64,000 nucleotides of DNA from JAHDVS01 sp964370985 (lineage in GTDB: Bacteria; Actinomycetota; Thermoleophilia; Gaiellales; Gaiellaceae), in assembly GCA_964370985.1 (NCBI GenBank), contig CAYJLE010000005.1, positions 46,001 to 110,000 of the forward strand, written 5' to 3'. This document shows, piece by piece, positions 25,153 to 33,811 of this stretch (positions within the stretch are counted from its first letter, which is position 1; every line of letters starts with the position of its first letter). A program made the translations under genes and the position numbers. A model generated the notes under the pieces. The model saw only the letters and a program-made list of their open reading frames with translations, was not told where the DNA came from and did not search any database.

Positions 25153-27477
25153 GTGACGCAACACAAGCGTCCTACCCAGGCACGCTCACGGGCGGCGTTC
25201 GCACGCCCGCGCGCGCGGGCCGGGAAGGGTGCGGGACGCGAGCACCAGCATCCCGAGTTGATCGGCCTGGGCTTGCTCGCCGTCGGGCTCTTCCTCGCGG
25301 TCGTCCTCTGGCTCTCGTGGGACGGGGGGATCGTCGGGCGATGGGCGGACGACGGGCTCCACGTTCTCGTCGGCGGGGCCGCGGCTCTGCTCCCGGCCGG
25401 GCTGCTCGTCGTCGGCGCCCTGCTCGTCGCGCGCAGCCGGCTCGTCGACCTGCGCCCGTTCCGGACGGGCCTGCTCGTCCTCGGTCTGTCGCTGCTGATC
25501 GCGTTCGGCGGCGGCTGCTTCGGCCTCGGACCGGGCGACCCGCCGTCGGGAACGCTCGATCCCGATCTCGTGCGGCACCACGGCGGCATCCTCGGTGGTG
25601 CCCTGTACGTCGTGCTCGGCAAGCTGCTCGGCGACACCGGCTACACGATCCTCGCTCTCTTCGGGCTGATCGCAGGCGGTCTGCTCGTCACGGGCGCCTC
25701 CCTCGGCACGCTCCTTCGCCATTCCGCCCGCGCGGGCGAGCGCGCGGCGCGCCACACCGCTCGTGCCGCACGCCGCACCGTCGAGGCCGTCCAGTCGGCG
25801 TCGCTGCCCCGGCCCGCGACCGCGCGGAGCGCGCCGATCGACGGCGTCGCCCGGTACGGCGACGTGGTCGGAGCCTCCGAGCCCGCCGGGCCGCCCGTGC
25901 TCGTGGATCAGCTAGCCGAGCCGGACGGTGACACGGGCGGCATCCCGGCGATCCTGCTCGAGGATCTCCAGGAGCAGGCGCCCCCGCGCGAGGACACGCA
26001 GGAGCGCCTGTTTGCGCCTCCCGCCACCGCCGGCGACTACCGTCTCCCGGACGCCTCCGTCCTGCGGCGCTCGCGCCCCGCGAAGAGCGAGCCCGGGAGA
26101 GCCGCGGAGCGCACGGCCGAGACGCTCGTCCAGACGCTCGCCCACTTCGGGATCGAGGCCACGATCGTCGGCCAGGTCTCGGGCCCGCGCGTCACGCGCT
26201 ACGAGCTCCAGCTCGCGCCCGGCACCAAGGTGTCGAAGGTGTCGGCGCTGAAGGATGACCTCGCGTACGCGCTCGCGACGACCGAGATCCGGATCCTCGC
26301 ACCGATCCCCGGTAAGCAGGCGGTCGGGGTCGAGGTGCCGAACGTCGCCCCGAACATCGTGACGCTCGGCGACATCTTCGCCGACCTCCCGGTCTCCGCG
26401 AGCCCGCTCTCCGTGTGGCTCGGCAAGGACATCTCCGGTGCGGCCGTCTGGGCCGACCTGGCCCGGATGCCCCACATCCTGATCGCCGGTACCACCGGCT
26501 CCGGCAAGTCCGGCTGCATCAACACCATGCTGTGCTCGATCCTCCTGCGATCCACGCCGGACGAGGTGCGCATGATCATGATCGACCCCAAGCGCGTCGA
26601 GCTCGGGCTCTACGAGTCGATTCCGCACCTGCTCACGCCGGTCGTGTCGAATCCCAAGCGAGCGTCCGTCGTCCTCCTCAACGTGGTCGAGGAGATGGAG
26701 CGCCGCTACGAGCGCATGAGCGTCGCCCGGGCCCGCAACCTGCCGGAGCTGAACCGCGTGCTGGCGAAGCGAGGCGAGCCGACGCTCCCGTACCTCCTCG
26801 TCGTCATCGACGAGCTCGCCGACCTGATGATGGTCTCGCCCCAGGAGGTCGAGGACACCGTCATCAGGCTCGCGCAGAAGTCCCGCGCGGTTGGCATCCA
26901 CCTCGTCCTCGCGACCCAGAGGCCGTCCGTCGACGTGATCACCGGCATGATCAAGGCAAACGTCCCCTCGCGGATCGCGTTCGCCGTCTCCAGCCAGACG
27001 GACAGCCGCGTGATCCTCGACACGTCCGGAGCCGAAGCGCTCCTCGGGCAGGGGGACATGCTGTTCAAGCCGCTCGGGACCTCGAGGCTCCAGCGCGTCC
27101 AGGGCGCGTACGTGTGCGAGGAGGAGATCGCGCTCGTCGTCGAGCAGTGCCGTCGCCAACGGGCGCAGAAGCTCGACGAGTCGCTGCTCGAGGCGCCGGA
27201 GAGCGCGCGTGGCGGCGACGAGGACGATCTCGACCCCGACGAGGACCCGCTGCTCGAGCGGGCGATCGAGATCGTCGTGCAGACGCAGACCGCCTCCGTC
27301 TCCCTGATCCAGCGACGGCTCAGGGTCGGCTACACGAGAGCCGGGCGGCTGGTCGACATGCTCGAGCGCCGCGGGGTGATCTCCGGGTACGAGGGCTCGA
27401 AGCCGCGGCGGGTGCTGGTCGGCGAGCACGAGCTGGACCGGGCGCTCTCGTCGCTGCGAGAAGGTGTTCCCGGCTAG
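25153..27477 (+). CDS. ftsK: DNA translocase FtsK/SpoIIIE
   Basis: About 774 residues. A basic N-terminus, four predicted membrane helices (about 37-200), an acidic linker, then the alpha/beta translocase motor: KQAVGVEVPN, Walker A GTTGSGKS (446-453), Walker B VVIDELADLM (near 550), ATQRPSVDVITGMIKANVPSRIAF, LLGQGDML, and a C-terminal gamma winged-helix (QRRLRVGYTRAGRLVDMLERRGVISG) that reads chromosome polarity sequences and contacts XerD. It would clear DNA from the septum and activate dimer resolution at dif. GTG 25153 chosen; GTG 25126 is an alternative directly abutting AGGAGG. Confidence 0.95.
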   Translation: MTQHKRPTQARSRAAFARPRARAGKGAGREHQHPELIGLGLLAVGLFLAVVLWLSWDGGIVGRWADDGLHVLVGGAAALLPAGLLVVGALLVARSRLVDLRPFRTGLLVLGLSLLIAFGGGCFGLGPGDPPSGTLDPDLVRHHGGILGGALYVVLGKLLGDTGYTILALFGLIAGGLLVTGASLGTLLRHSARAGERAARHTARAARRTVEAVQSASLPRPATARSAPIDGVARYGDVVGASEPAGPPVLVDQLAEPDGDTGGIPAILLEDLQEQAPPREDTQERLFAPPATAGDYRLPDASVLRRSRPAKSEPGRAAERTAETLVQTLAHFGIEATIVGQVSGPRVTRYELQLAPGTKVSKVSALKDDLAYALATTEIRILAPIPGKQAVGVEVPNVAPNIVTLGDIFADLPVSASPLSVWLGKDISGAAVWADLARMPHILIAGTTGSGKSGCINTMLCSILLRSTPDEVRMIMIDPKRVELGLYESIPHLLTPVVSNPKRASVVLLNVVEEMERRYERMSVARARNLPELNRVLAKRGEPTLPYLLVVIDELADLMMVSPQEVEDTVIRLAQKSRAVGIHLVLATQRPSVDVITGMIKANVPSRIAFAVSSQTDSRVILDTSGAEALLGQGDMLFKPLGTSRLQRVQGAYVCEEEIALVVEQCRRQRAQKLDESLLEAPESARGGDEDDLDPDEDPLLERAIEIVVQTQTASVSLIQRRLRVGYTRAGRLVDMLERRGVISGYEGSKPRRVLVGEHELDRALSSLREGVPG

Positions 27478-27513
27478 CGTCACCTGGCCGGGCGGCAGCT
27501 CCGCCGAACGGTC

Positions 27514-27519
27514 TACAGT
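27514..27519 (+). promoter_or_regulatory. -10 element TACAGT before the 27527 gene
   Basis: TACAGT ends 7 nt before GTG 27527. Confidence 0.5.
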
Positions 27520-27526
27520 GGCCCGC

Positions 27527-27853
27527 GTGGGTAACGGGAAGGCGATCGGCGCGCTGCTCTTCGGCTTCCTCTCGCTCGCGTTCCTCGCGGCGGGGCTCGC
27601 CGTGCCCAGATTCGTGCCGGAGATCGAGGCGCTGGAGGCGCTCGTCGTCGTGCCCGGAGCGCTCGTGACCGCGCTTGCCTCGATCGCGCTCGCCCGCCGC
27701 GCGCGGTTCGACTTCCAGCGCTCGCTCGGGAGGATCGGAGGCGACGGGATCGCGGTGGCGGCGCGCCTGATCAGCCTGTTCGCGCTGCTCTCCTGCCTGA
27801 CCGTCGCGCTCGCGGTCGGGGTCTTCGCGATCCTCGCGCTGGTCCTCGACTGA
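27527..27853 (+). CDS. Small membrane protein, 108 aa
   Basis: A hydrophobic protein with three predicted membrane helices (about residues 6-25, 38-55 and 80-107), a basic loop RRARFDFQRSLGRIGGD after the second helix and no known motif. It sits between ftsK and the RodZ-like gene. GTG 27527 is chosen because it follows a -10 box by 7 nt and starts at the domain; an upstream in-frame codon lies inside ftsK. It resembles DUF4190-type small membrane proteins in layout, but I cannot confirm that. Confidence 0.65.
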   Translation: MGNGKAIGALLFGFLSLAFLAAGLAVPRFVPEIEALEALVVVPGALVTALASIALARRARFDFQRSLGRIGGDGIAVAARLISLFALLSCLTVALAVGVFAILALVLD

Positions 27854-27864
27854 CCGGGCGAGTC

Positions 27865-27870
27865 TACAAT
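27865..27870 (+). promoter_or_regulatory. -10 element TACAAT before the RodZ-like gene
   Basis: TACAAT ends 10 nt before GTG 27881, giving a leader of only a few bases. Confidence 0.5.
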
Positions 27871-27880
27871 CGGGGCACGC

Positions 27881-28639
27881 GTGTTCGAAATCGGCAGTAG
27901 CCTCCGTGACGCGCGAGTCCGTCAGGGCCTCGACGTGGCCGACGTCGAGGCGACCACGAAGATCCGCGCGAAGTACATCCGCGCGCTCGAGGACGAGCGC
28001 TTCGACCTCCTGCCCGGCGAGGCCTATGTCAAGGGATTCCTCCGAACCTATGCCGACCGGCTGGGTCTGGACGGCCAGCTCTACGTCGATGAGTACAACG
28101 CCCGGTTCGCGCTGTCGGCCGAGCCGGTCCCGTCGTCGAGGCCCCGCCGGAAGGCTGGCAACGCCAGGCTCGAATCGAACGCCGTGCTGGTCGCGCTCGC
28201 CGGCATCGTCGCGGTGACCGTTCTCGTCATTGCCGCCTGGCAGCTCGGCACCTCGGGCAGCGAAGAGCCGGGCACCGGCCTCGCCGTCTCGAGCGCAGCC
28301 CTCGAGACGGGAACGATCGAGCTTCCCCCGGCGACCGCCCCCGCGACCACCGCGACCACGGAGGTCGAGCCGCTGGCGCAGCTCACAATCACCGCGGCGC
28401 GGGGCCGCTCGGTGATCGAGGTGCGGCGCGGGACGCAGACCGGGGAGCTCCTGTTCGAGGGGACGATGTACCGCGACGAGAGCGAGGCGTTCTCCGGCAA
28501 GAGGCTCTGGGTGCGGGCGACGAAGTCCGAGAACCTCGATCTCGCGCTCGACGGCGAGCCCGTGGACGACCTGTCCCTCTCCGGCTCCGTGCTGCTCCGT
28601 GTGACCGTCGACGGCGTCGCCAGCGTCGGAGCGCCCTGA
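27881..28639 (+). CDS. RodZ-like helix-turn-helix membrane protein
   Basis: A 252-residue protein: N-terminal HTH_25 domain (residues 1-75; GSSLRDARVRQGLDVADVEATTKIRAKYIRALEDERFDLLPGEAYVKGFLRTYADRLGLD), a basic linker, one membrane helix (about 103-122) and an extracytoplasmic region that is Thr/Ala-rich then a DUF4115-like beta domain (about 165-252). RodZ links cytoskeletal MreB to the elongasome. No mreB is in this window and many actinobacteria use this protein without it, so the role here may differ. Located between ftsK and cinA, its usual actinobacterial neighbourhood. Confidence 0.85.
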   Translation: MFEIGSSLRDARVRQGLDVADVEATTKIRAKYIRALEDERFDLLPGEAYVKGFLRTYADRLGLDGQLYVDEYNARFALSAEPVPSSRPRRKAGNARLESNAVLVALAGIVAVTVLVIAAWQLGTSGSEEPGTGLAVSSAALETGTIELPPATAPATTATTEVEPLAQLTITAARGRSVIEVRRGTQTGELLFEGTMYRDESEAFSGKRLWVRATKSENLDLALDGEPVDDLSLSGSVLLRVTVDGVASVGAP

Positions 28640-28642
28640 CGG

Positions 28643-29917
28643 GTGCCCGGCCGTCCTCGCGCCGTCGTCGTCGTCAGCGGCTCGGAGCTCGTCAGGGGGC
28701 AGCGCCGCGACCTGAACGGTCCGTACCTCGCGGGCGAGCTCCAGCGGCTGGGCCTCGACCCGGCGAAGGTCGTGATCGTCGGCGACCGCCCCGAGGAGCT
28801 GGCCTCGGCGCTGCGCGACGGGCTCGCCGCCGACGTCTGCGTCGCGACGGGCGGGCTGGGCCCGACACACGACGACCGCACGATCGAGCTCCTCGCCAGG
28901 GAGACCGGGCGCGAGCTCGTCGTCGATCTCACGCTCGAGCTCGAGATCGAGGCGGTGTCGAGGAAGATCGCCGACCGGCTTCGTCTCCCGTACACGGACT
29001 TCGCCGCCGGAGTGCGCAAGCAGGCGTCGCTCCCTGCCGGGGCCGTCGCGCTCGGGCTGGCGGGCACCGCCCCCGGGGTGCTGCTCGAGCGCGACGGGCA
29101 GATCGCGATCGCGCTCCCGGGGCCGCCTGCGGAGTTGCGCCGGCTCTGGCCACTCGCGGTCGCACACCCGGCGTTTCGCAACCTCCTCGGGCGGGCGCGA
29201 CCGCGACACCACCGCGTCCTGCGATTCTTCGGGCCGAGTGAGTCGGCGGTCGCGCGGGCCCTCGGCGAGGTGGGGATCGAGGGCGACGGGCTCGAGGTCA
29301 CGGTCTGCGCGCGCGAGCTCGAGATCCACGTCGACCTCTTCGTCGAAGAGGGGGCGCAGGATCGCGCTGCCAGCGTCGAGCGGGCGCTCCTCGAGGAGTT
29401 CGGCGCTCACCTGTTCTCCGAGGACGAGCGCCCGCTCGCCGCGATCGTCCTCGACCTGGCCCGGGCTGCCGGGCTCACGCTCGCCACGGCCGAGTCGTGC
29501 ACGGGTGGTCTGCTCGGCGCCGCGCTGACCGAGGTGGCCGGGGCAAGCGACGCCTACCTCGGCGGAGTCGTGGCCTACGCGAACGCGGTCAAGATCGGGC
29601 AGCTGGGCGTTCCGGAGACCCTGATTCGGCGCCACGGCGCGGTGTCGGGCGAGGTTGCCGCGGCGATGGCCGAGGGCGCCCGCAGAGTGTTCCATGCCGA
29701 CGTGGCGGCCGCGGTAACCGGAGTCGCCGGGCCGGGAGGGGCAACCCCGGAGAAGCCGATCGGGCTCGTCCACGTCCACGTTGCCGCGCCCGGCGGCGGT
29801 GAGGCCCGTCGGCTCGATCTGCCGGGCGACCGCGAGGCGGTACGCGCCCGGGCGTGTGCGTTGACTCTCCACCTCCTGCGGCGTGTTCTGTCACGGTCCG
29901 GTACCGAAGCCGCGTGA
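28643..29917 (+). CDS. cinA: CinA-like protein (NMN deamidase / competence-damage family)
   Basis: A 424-residue two-domain protein. The N-terminal COG1058/MocF domain (about 1-250) has VVVSGSELVRGQRRDLNGPYLAGEL and ATGGLGPTHDDRTIELLA. The C-terminal amidase domain (about 265-424) has ATAESCTGGLLGAALTEVAGASDAYLGGVVAYANAVK and TGVAGPGGATPEKPIG, giving nicotinamide-mononucleotide deamidase activity. The pyrophosphatase motif of the first domain deviates slightly (SGSELVRG for the usual GDELLxG), which may affect its activity. GTG 28643 is 3 nt after the RodZ-like gene; the stop overlaps thpR (GTGA). Confidence 0.93.
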   Translation: MPGRPRAVVVVSGSELVRGQRRDLNGPYLAGELQRLGLDPAKVVIVGDRPEELASALRDGLAADVCVATGGLGPTHDDRTIELLARETGRELVVDLTLELEIEAVSRKIADRLRLPYTDFAAGVRKQASLPAGAVALGLAGTAPGVLLERDGQIAIALPGPPAELRRLWPLAVAHPAFRNLLGRARPRHHRVLRFFGPSESAVARALGEVGIEGDGLEVTVCARELEIHVDLFVEEGAQDRAASVERALLEEFGAHLFSEDERPLAAIVLDLARAAGLTLATAESCTGGLLGAALTEVAGASDAYLGGVVAYANAVKIGQLGVPETLIRRHGAVSGEVAAAMAEGARRVFHADVAAAVTGVAGPGGATPEKPIGLVHVHVAAPGGGEARRLDLPGDREAVRARACALTLHLLRRVLSRSGTEAA

Positions 29918-30474
29918 GCTTCGCTGCTAGCGTCGATGGTGATGATCGTCTGCGGCTGTTCTTCGCGCTTCCGCTTCCCGAGCCCGACGGTGAAGCGCTC
30001 GCGGCGTGGGCCGCCGTTGCGCTTCGCGGGGCTCGCGGCGTCCGCGTGCTTCCGGCGGCGCAGCTCCACATCACGCTCGCGTTCCTGGGGAGCCGGACGT
30101 CCGCGGAGCTGCCCGGGCTTCGCAAGTCGCTGCACATGGCCGCGGAAGGAGCGGGAAGGCCCGTGCTGACCCCGCGCCGCTACCGGGAGACCCGGAGCGT
30201 CGGCATGGTCGCCTTCGACGACGACGGCGGGCGCGCAGGCGCTCTCCAGGAGCGTCTCTCGCGTCAGCTCGAGGCGCTCGGCTGCTACCGGCCCGAGCGG
30301 CGGCCGTGGCTTCCCCACGTGACCGTGGCCCGTTTCAGGCTCCGCCCGGGCCGCCGACCGGAGCCGCCGGCGCTCGGGGCGGTCAGTCCGTCCGAAGCGG
30401 CCCTCTATCATTCGGTGCTGCGGCCTGGCGGGGCGCAGTACCAGATCGTTGAAGCGGCTGCCCTAGGAGGTTGA
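29914..30474 (+). CDS. thpR: RNA 2',3'-cyclic phosphodiesterase
   Basis: A 186-residue 2H phosphoesterase. The two HxT motifs are HITL (about residue 50) and HVTV (about 137), spaced as in the LigT/ThpR family that opens 2',3'-cyclic phosphates on RNA ends. LRLFFALPLP begins the fold; a charged N-terminal extension VSFAASVDGDD precedes it. GTG 29914 overlaps the cinA stop. The cinA-thpR-recA order is common in Gram-positive bacteria. The stop lies within the recA ribosome-site region. Confidence 0.9.
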   Translation: MSFAASVDGDDRLRLFFALPLPEPDGEALAAWAAVALRGARGVRVLPAAQLHITLAFLGSRTSAELPGLRKSLHMAAEGAGRPVLTPRRYRETRSVGMVAFDDDGGRAGALQERLSRQLEALGCYRPERRPWLPHVTVARFRLRPGRRPEPPALGAVSPSEAALYHSVLRPGGAQYQIVEAAALGG

Positions 30475-30476
30475 CG

Positions 30477-31538
30477 TTGGACCGCCAGCAAGCTCTCACC
30501 GCTGCCCTCGGCCAGATCGAGCGGCAGTACGGCAAGGGGTCGGTCATGCGTATGTCCGACCAGGCGAACGAGGCCATACCGGCCGTCTCGACCGGGTGCC
30601 TGTCCCTCGATCTCGCGCTCGGGATCGGCGGTCTCCCGCGGGGCCGGATCGTCGAGATCTTCGGTCCGGAGGCGTCCGGCAAGACAACGCTCGTCTACCA
30701 CGTGATCGCCGAGGCGCAGCGGCTCGGCGGCATCTGCGCCTTCATCGACGCCGAGCACGCGATGGATCCCGCGTACGCCCGGCGCATCGGGGTCAACATC
30801 GACGACCTGCTCGTGTCCCAACCCGACAACGGGGAGCAGGCGCTCGAGATCGCGGAATTGCTCATACGCAGTGGCGCCATCGACATCGTCGCGATCGACT
30901 CGGTCGCGGCCCTTACTCCGAAGGCGGAGATCGAGGGCGAGATGGGGGATAGCTTCGTCGGGCTCCAGGCCCGACTGATGAGCCAGGCGCTGCGCAAGCT
31001 CGCTGGCACTCTCAACCGCACGGGCACCGTGTGCATCTTCACGAACCAGCTGCGGGAGAAGATCGGCGTCATGTTCGGGAGCCCCGAGACGACCACCGGC
31101 GGGCGGGCGCTGAAGTTCTACGCTTCGATCCGCCTCGACGTACGCCGAATCGAGACCCTCAAGGAGGGCGTCGAGGCGATCGGCAACCGGACGCGCGTGA
31201 AGGTCGTGAAGAACAAGGTGGCGCCGCCGTTCAAGCAGGCGGAGTTCGACATCATCTACGGCGAGGGCATCTCCTGGGAGGGATCGATTCTCGACGTCGG
31301 CCTCGATCAGAAGCTCGTGCAGAAGTCGGGCTCCTACCTCAGCTTCGGGGAGGAGCGTCTCGGCCAGGGACGCCAGAATGCGATCGCGTTCCTCCGCGAG
31401 CATCCCGACGTCTCCGACGCCATCGTGCGGCGGATCCAGGAGGAGGCCGCCGGGAGGGTCGTCTCGACCCGGCTCGCGGCCGCGGGGGCCGCGCCCGCTG
31501 CACAGGCCCCCGTCGAAGAGGTGGCCGAGGTCGCGTAG
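30477..31538 (+). CDS. recA: Recombinase RecA (TTG start)
   Basis: A 353-residue strand-exchange ATPase central to recombination and the SOS response. It has Walker A GPEASGKTTL, the catalytic Glu region YHVIAEAQRLGGICAFIDAEHAMDP, the Walker B IDIVAIDSVAALTPKAEIEGEMGD, loop L2 NQLREKIGVMFGSPETTTGGRALKFYASIRLDVRR and a short C-terminal acidic tail. The start is TTG at 30477, with AGGAGG (30465-30470) 6 nt upstream; the TTG at 30471 abuts that site and is less likely. No LexA-type box is seen upstream; recX follows after 3 nt. Confidence 0.97.
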   Translation: MDRQQALTAALGQIERQYGKGSVMRMSDQANEAIPAVSTGCLSLDLALGIGGLPRGRIVEIFGPEASGKTTLVYHVIAEAQRLGGICAFIDAEHAMDPAYARRIGVNIDDLLVSQPDNGEQALEIAELLIRSGAIDIVAIDSVAALTPKAEIEGEMGDSFVGLQARLMSQALRKLAGTLNRTGTVCIFTNQLREKIGVMFGSPETTTGGRALKFYASIRLDVRRIETLKEGVEAIGNRTRVKVVKNKVAPPFKQAEFDIIYGEGISWEGSILDVGLDQKLVQKSGSYLSFGEERLGQGRQNAIAFLREHPDVSDAIVRRIQEEAAGRVVSTRLAAAGAAPAAQAPVEEVAEVA

Positions 31539-31541
31539 GCG

Positions 31542-31991
31542 GTGGCGGGGCGAAGCCCCGACCCGCTCGAGCTCGCCGCGGGCGCCCTCGCGAGGCGAGA
31601 CCTCTCCACCGCTGCGCTCGAGCAGCGGCTTCGCCGGGCGGGTGCCGATGCGGCTGCGGCCGGCGCGGCGGTTGCGCGACTCTCCTCCCTCGGAGCGCTC
31701 GACGACGCGCGCCTCGCCACTGACCGCGCGTCCCGACTCGCGGAACGCGGCTACGGGAACGCGGCCATCGAGGCGAAGCTCGAAGCCGAGGGCCTCGGTC
31801 GGGCCGATATCGAGGCAGCGCTCGCCGGTCTCGAGCCGGAGGCGGCGCGCGCCCGCAGGATCGTCGCGACGGCGCCGGGACGGTCACCGCGCGTGCTCGC
31901 GGCGACGCTCACGCGGCGCGGCTTCGCGCGGGACTCGCTAGAGGCGGTGCTCGGCCCGCTGGACGGGGCCGGCGAAGCGGAGCTAGGATGA
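31542..31991 (+). CDS. recX: Regulatory protein RecX
   Basis: A 149-residue helical repeat protein that binds RecA filaments and restrains their activity. The three-helix repeats are visible: LELAAGALARRDLSTAALEQRLRRAG, LSSLGALDDARLATDRASRLAERGYGNAAIEAKLEAEGL, and VLAATLTRRGFARDSLEAVLG. GTG 31542 lies 3 nt after recA, so the two are cotranscribed. Its TGA overlaps the ATG of a small downstream frame (ATGA). Confidence 0.9.
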   Translation: MAGRSPDPLELAAGALARRDLSTAALEQRLRRAGADAAAAGAAVARLSSLGALDDARLATDRASRLAERGYGNAAIEAKLEAEGLGRADIEAALAGLEPEAARARRIVATAPGRSPRVLAATLTRRGFARDSLEAVLGPLDGAGEAELG

Positions 31992-32131
31992 GGTCACAAA
32001 TCCGCAACTTCTTCGCCTCCAGAAGGCACGGCAATCGCCGGATCGGCGTTCAACAGCACCAAGGCACGAGCAACCTGCAAGCGATGAGAGACCAGCTGCG
32101 GAGCACAAGGTTCCGCCCGGTCTCCCGGTGA
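31988..32131 (+). CDS. Candidate small basic protein coupled to recX, 47 aa
   Basis: An ATG at 31988 overlaps the recX stop (ATGA) and opens a 47-codon frame, MRSQIRNFFASRRHGNRRIG..., rich in Arg and Gln. It uses AGA, AGG and CAA codons that are rare in neighbouring genes, so it may be fortuitous or of different origin. No family recognised. Confidence 0.3.
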   Translation: MRSQIRNFFASRRHGNRRIGVQQHQGTSNLQAMRDQLRSTRFRPVSR

Positions 32132-32145
32132 GTCGCTTACGCGCT

Positions 32146-32168
32146 GCCCGGGCACGTGTCGCCCGGGC
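32146..32168 (+). terminator. Hairpin after recA-recX
   Basis: Two copies of the palindrome GCCCGGGC (32146-32153 and 32161-32168) separated by ACGTGTC can pair as an 8-bp stem. It lies about 50 nt before rny. Confidence 0.45.
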
Positions 32169-32219
32169 GCCGACCGGCCGAACCGCCGTTCCTACGGGGC
32201 ATGGACGTAGGAGCGCGCA

Positions 32220-33752
32220 ATGCTTTTAGCCGTAGGGATCCTGATCGGTCTGGCCGTCGGGACGCTCGGCGCGTACGTGGTCGCCCGCCTCGTGTTCGCG
32301 GCGCGGCTCGCGGCCGCCAGGAGCGAGGGGGAGGCCGTTCTCGCCGATGCCCGCCGCGACGCCGAGGCTGTCCGTCGCGAGGCTCAGGTCGAGGCGCGAG
32401 AGCAGGCTGTCCGTCTTCGCGCCGAGATCGACGAGGAGCTGCGCGACCGGCGCAGCGAGATGATCAAGATCGAGGAACGCGTCATCGAGAAGGAGGAGGC
32501 GACCGACGAGAAGCTCCGCGAGCTCGTCAGACGGGAGGAGTCGCTCGGGGACAGGGAGGCGAGCGTCGCTCGCGCCGAGGATGCGGCCGAGCAGGCCCGG
32601 AGCGAGCAGCTCCGTGAGCTCGAACGGATCTCGCGCATGACCGTGAACGAGGCCCGTCAGGAGCTCCTGACGCGCTCGGAGGAGCTCGTCCGACACGAGA
32701 TGGCCCGGATGGTCCGCCAGCTCGAGGAGGAGGCTCAGAGCGAGGCGAAGCAGCGGGCCCGCAACCTCGTCGCCGACGCGCTCCAGCGCGTGGCTGCAAG
32801 TCACGCCGCGGAGACCACGGTCTCGCTGGTGCAGCTCCCGTCCGACGACATGAAGGGGCGCATCATCGGCCGCGAGGGGCGGAACATCCGTGCGCTCGAG
32901 AACCTGACCGGGGTCGAGTTCATCATCGACGACACTCCCCAGGCCGTGGTGCTCTCGTCCTTCGACGGCATGCGCCGGGAGATTGCAAAGCTGACGCTCG
33001 GGAAGCTCGTCGAAGACGGGCGGATCCACCCGTCCCGGATCGAGGAGATGTACTACCAGTCGAAGGCGGAGGTCGAGGAGCACGTGCGCCAGGCCGGCGA
33101 GCAGGCCGTCTTCGAGGCGAACTGCGGAAAGGTGCACGACGAGCTCGTCAAGGTGCTCGGGCGGCTGCGCTACCGGACGAGCTACGGGCAGAACGTGCTC
33201 AAGCACTCGCTCGAGGTCGCCCACCTCGCCGGGGTGATGGCGGCCGAGCTGGGCGTCAGCGTCAAGACCGCGAAGCGGGCCGCGCTGCTCCACGACCTCG
33301 GCAAGGCTATGACGCACGAGGTGGAGGGGCCGCACGCGGCGATCTCCGCGCAGCTCGCGCGGAAGTACGGGGAGTCGCCGCAGGTCTGCCACGCGATCGA
33401 GGCTCACCACTACGAGGTACAACCCGACACGGTCGAGGCGGTGCTCGTGATCGCCGCCGACGCGATCTCGGCCTCCCGTCCGGGCGCGCGCGGCGAGAGC
33501 CTCGAGCACTACATCAAGCGTCTCGAGAACCTCGAGCGGATCGCGTCCCAGAAGAAGGGCGTGGAGCGCGTCTTCGCGCTCCAGGCGGGTCGCGAGATCC
33601 GCGTGATGGTGAAGCCCTCCGAGGTCGACGACGACACGGCTGTTCTTCTCTCCCACGAGATCGCCCGGGAGATCGAGAGCCAGCTCGAGTACCCCGGCCA
33701 GATCAAGGTGACGGTGATCCGGGAGAGCCGGGCCGTCGAGATCGCCAAGTAG
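32220..33752 (+). CDS. rny: Ribonuclease Y
   Basis: A 510-residue membrane-anchored endoribonuclease that starts mRNA decay. It has an N-terminal transmembrane helix (about 1-24), a long coiled coil (about 25-190), a KH domain (about 200-265; DMKGRIIGREGRNIRALENLTGVEFIIDDTPQAVVLSSFD) and an HD domain (about 325-420; HSLEVAHLAGVMAAELG, RAALLHDLGKAM with the HD pair) plus the RNase Y C-terminal domain. ATG 32220 has AGGAG 7 nt upstream. Its position between recA and miaB matches Firmicutes and deep actinobacteria. Confidence 0.96.
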   Translation: MLLAVGILIGLAVGTLGAYVVARLVFAARLAAARSEGEAVLADARRDAEAVRREAQVEAREQAVRLRAEIDEELRDRRSEMIKIEERVIEKEEATDEKLRELVRREESLGDREASVARAEDAAEQARSEQLRELERISRMTVNEARQELLTRSEELVRHEMARMVRQLEEEAQSEAKQRARNLVADALQRVAASHAAETTVSLVQLPSDDMKGRIIGREGRNIRALENLTGVEFIIDDTPQAVVLSSFDGMRREIAKLTLGKLVEDGRIHPSRIEEMYYQSKAEVEEHVRQAGEQAVFEANCGKVHDELVKVLGRLRYRTSYGQNVLKHSLEVAHLAGVMAAELGVSVKTAKRAALLHDLGKAMTHEVEGPHAAISAQLARKYGESPQVCHAIEAHHYEVQPDTVEAVLVIAADAISASRPGARGESLEHYIKRLENLERIASQKKGVERVFALQAGREIRVMVKPSEVDDDTAVLLSHEIAREIESQLEYPGQIKVTVIRESRAVEIAK

Positions 33753-33753
33753 G

Positions 33754-33771
33754 GGCGAGGCATGCCTCGCC
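33754..33771 (+). terminator. Palindrome/hairpin after rny
   Basis: GGCGAGG and CCTCGCC flank CATG, forming a 7-bp stem with a 4-nt loop (and a G-C extension) immediately after the rny stop. Confidence 0.42.
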
Positions 33772-33796
33772 TCCGGAGGGTCCCGGGGGTCGCGGC

Positions 33797-33802
33797 TACC
33801 AT
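33797..33802 (+). promoter_or_regulatory. -10 element TACCAT before miaB
   Basis: TACCAT ends 9 nt before ATG 33812, giving a near-leaderless message. Confidence 0.42.
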
Positions 33803-33811
33803 GACCGTCGC

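Noticed and set aside
22555..27477. A single 1640-codon open frame spanning dapA, rnj and ftsK
   Set aside because: Only its last 775 codons are real (FtsK). The upstream part is an out-of-frame reading of dapA and rnj with no homology-like content.
27320..29872. An 850-codon minus-strand frame opposite the RodZ-like gene and cinA
   Set aside because: A shadow of two recognisable genes; composition is typical of antisense frames here.
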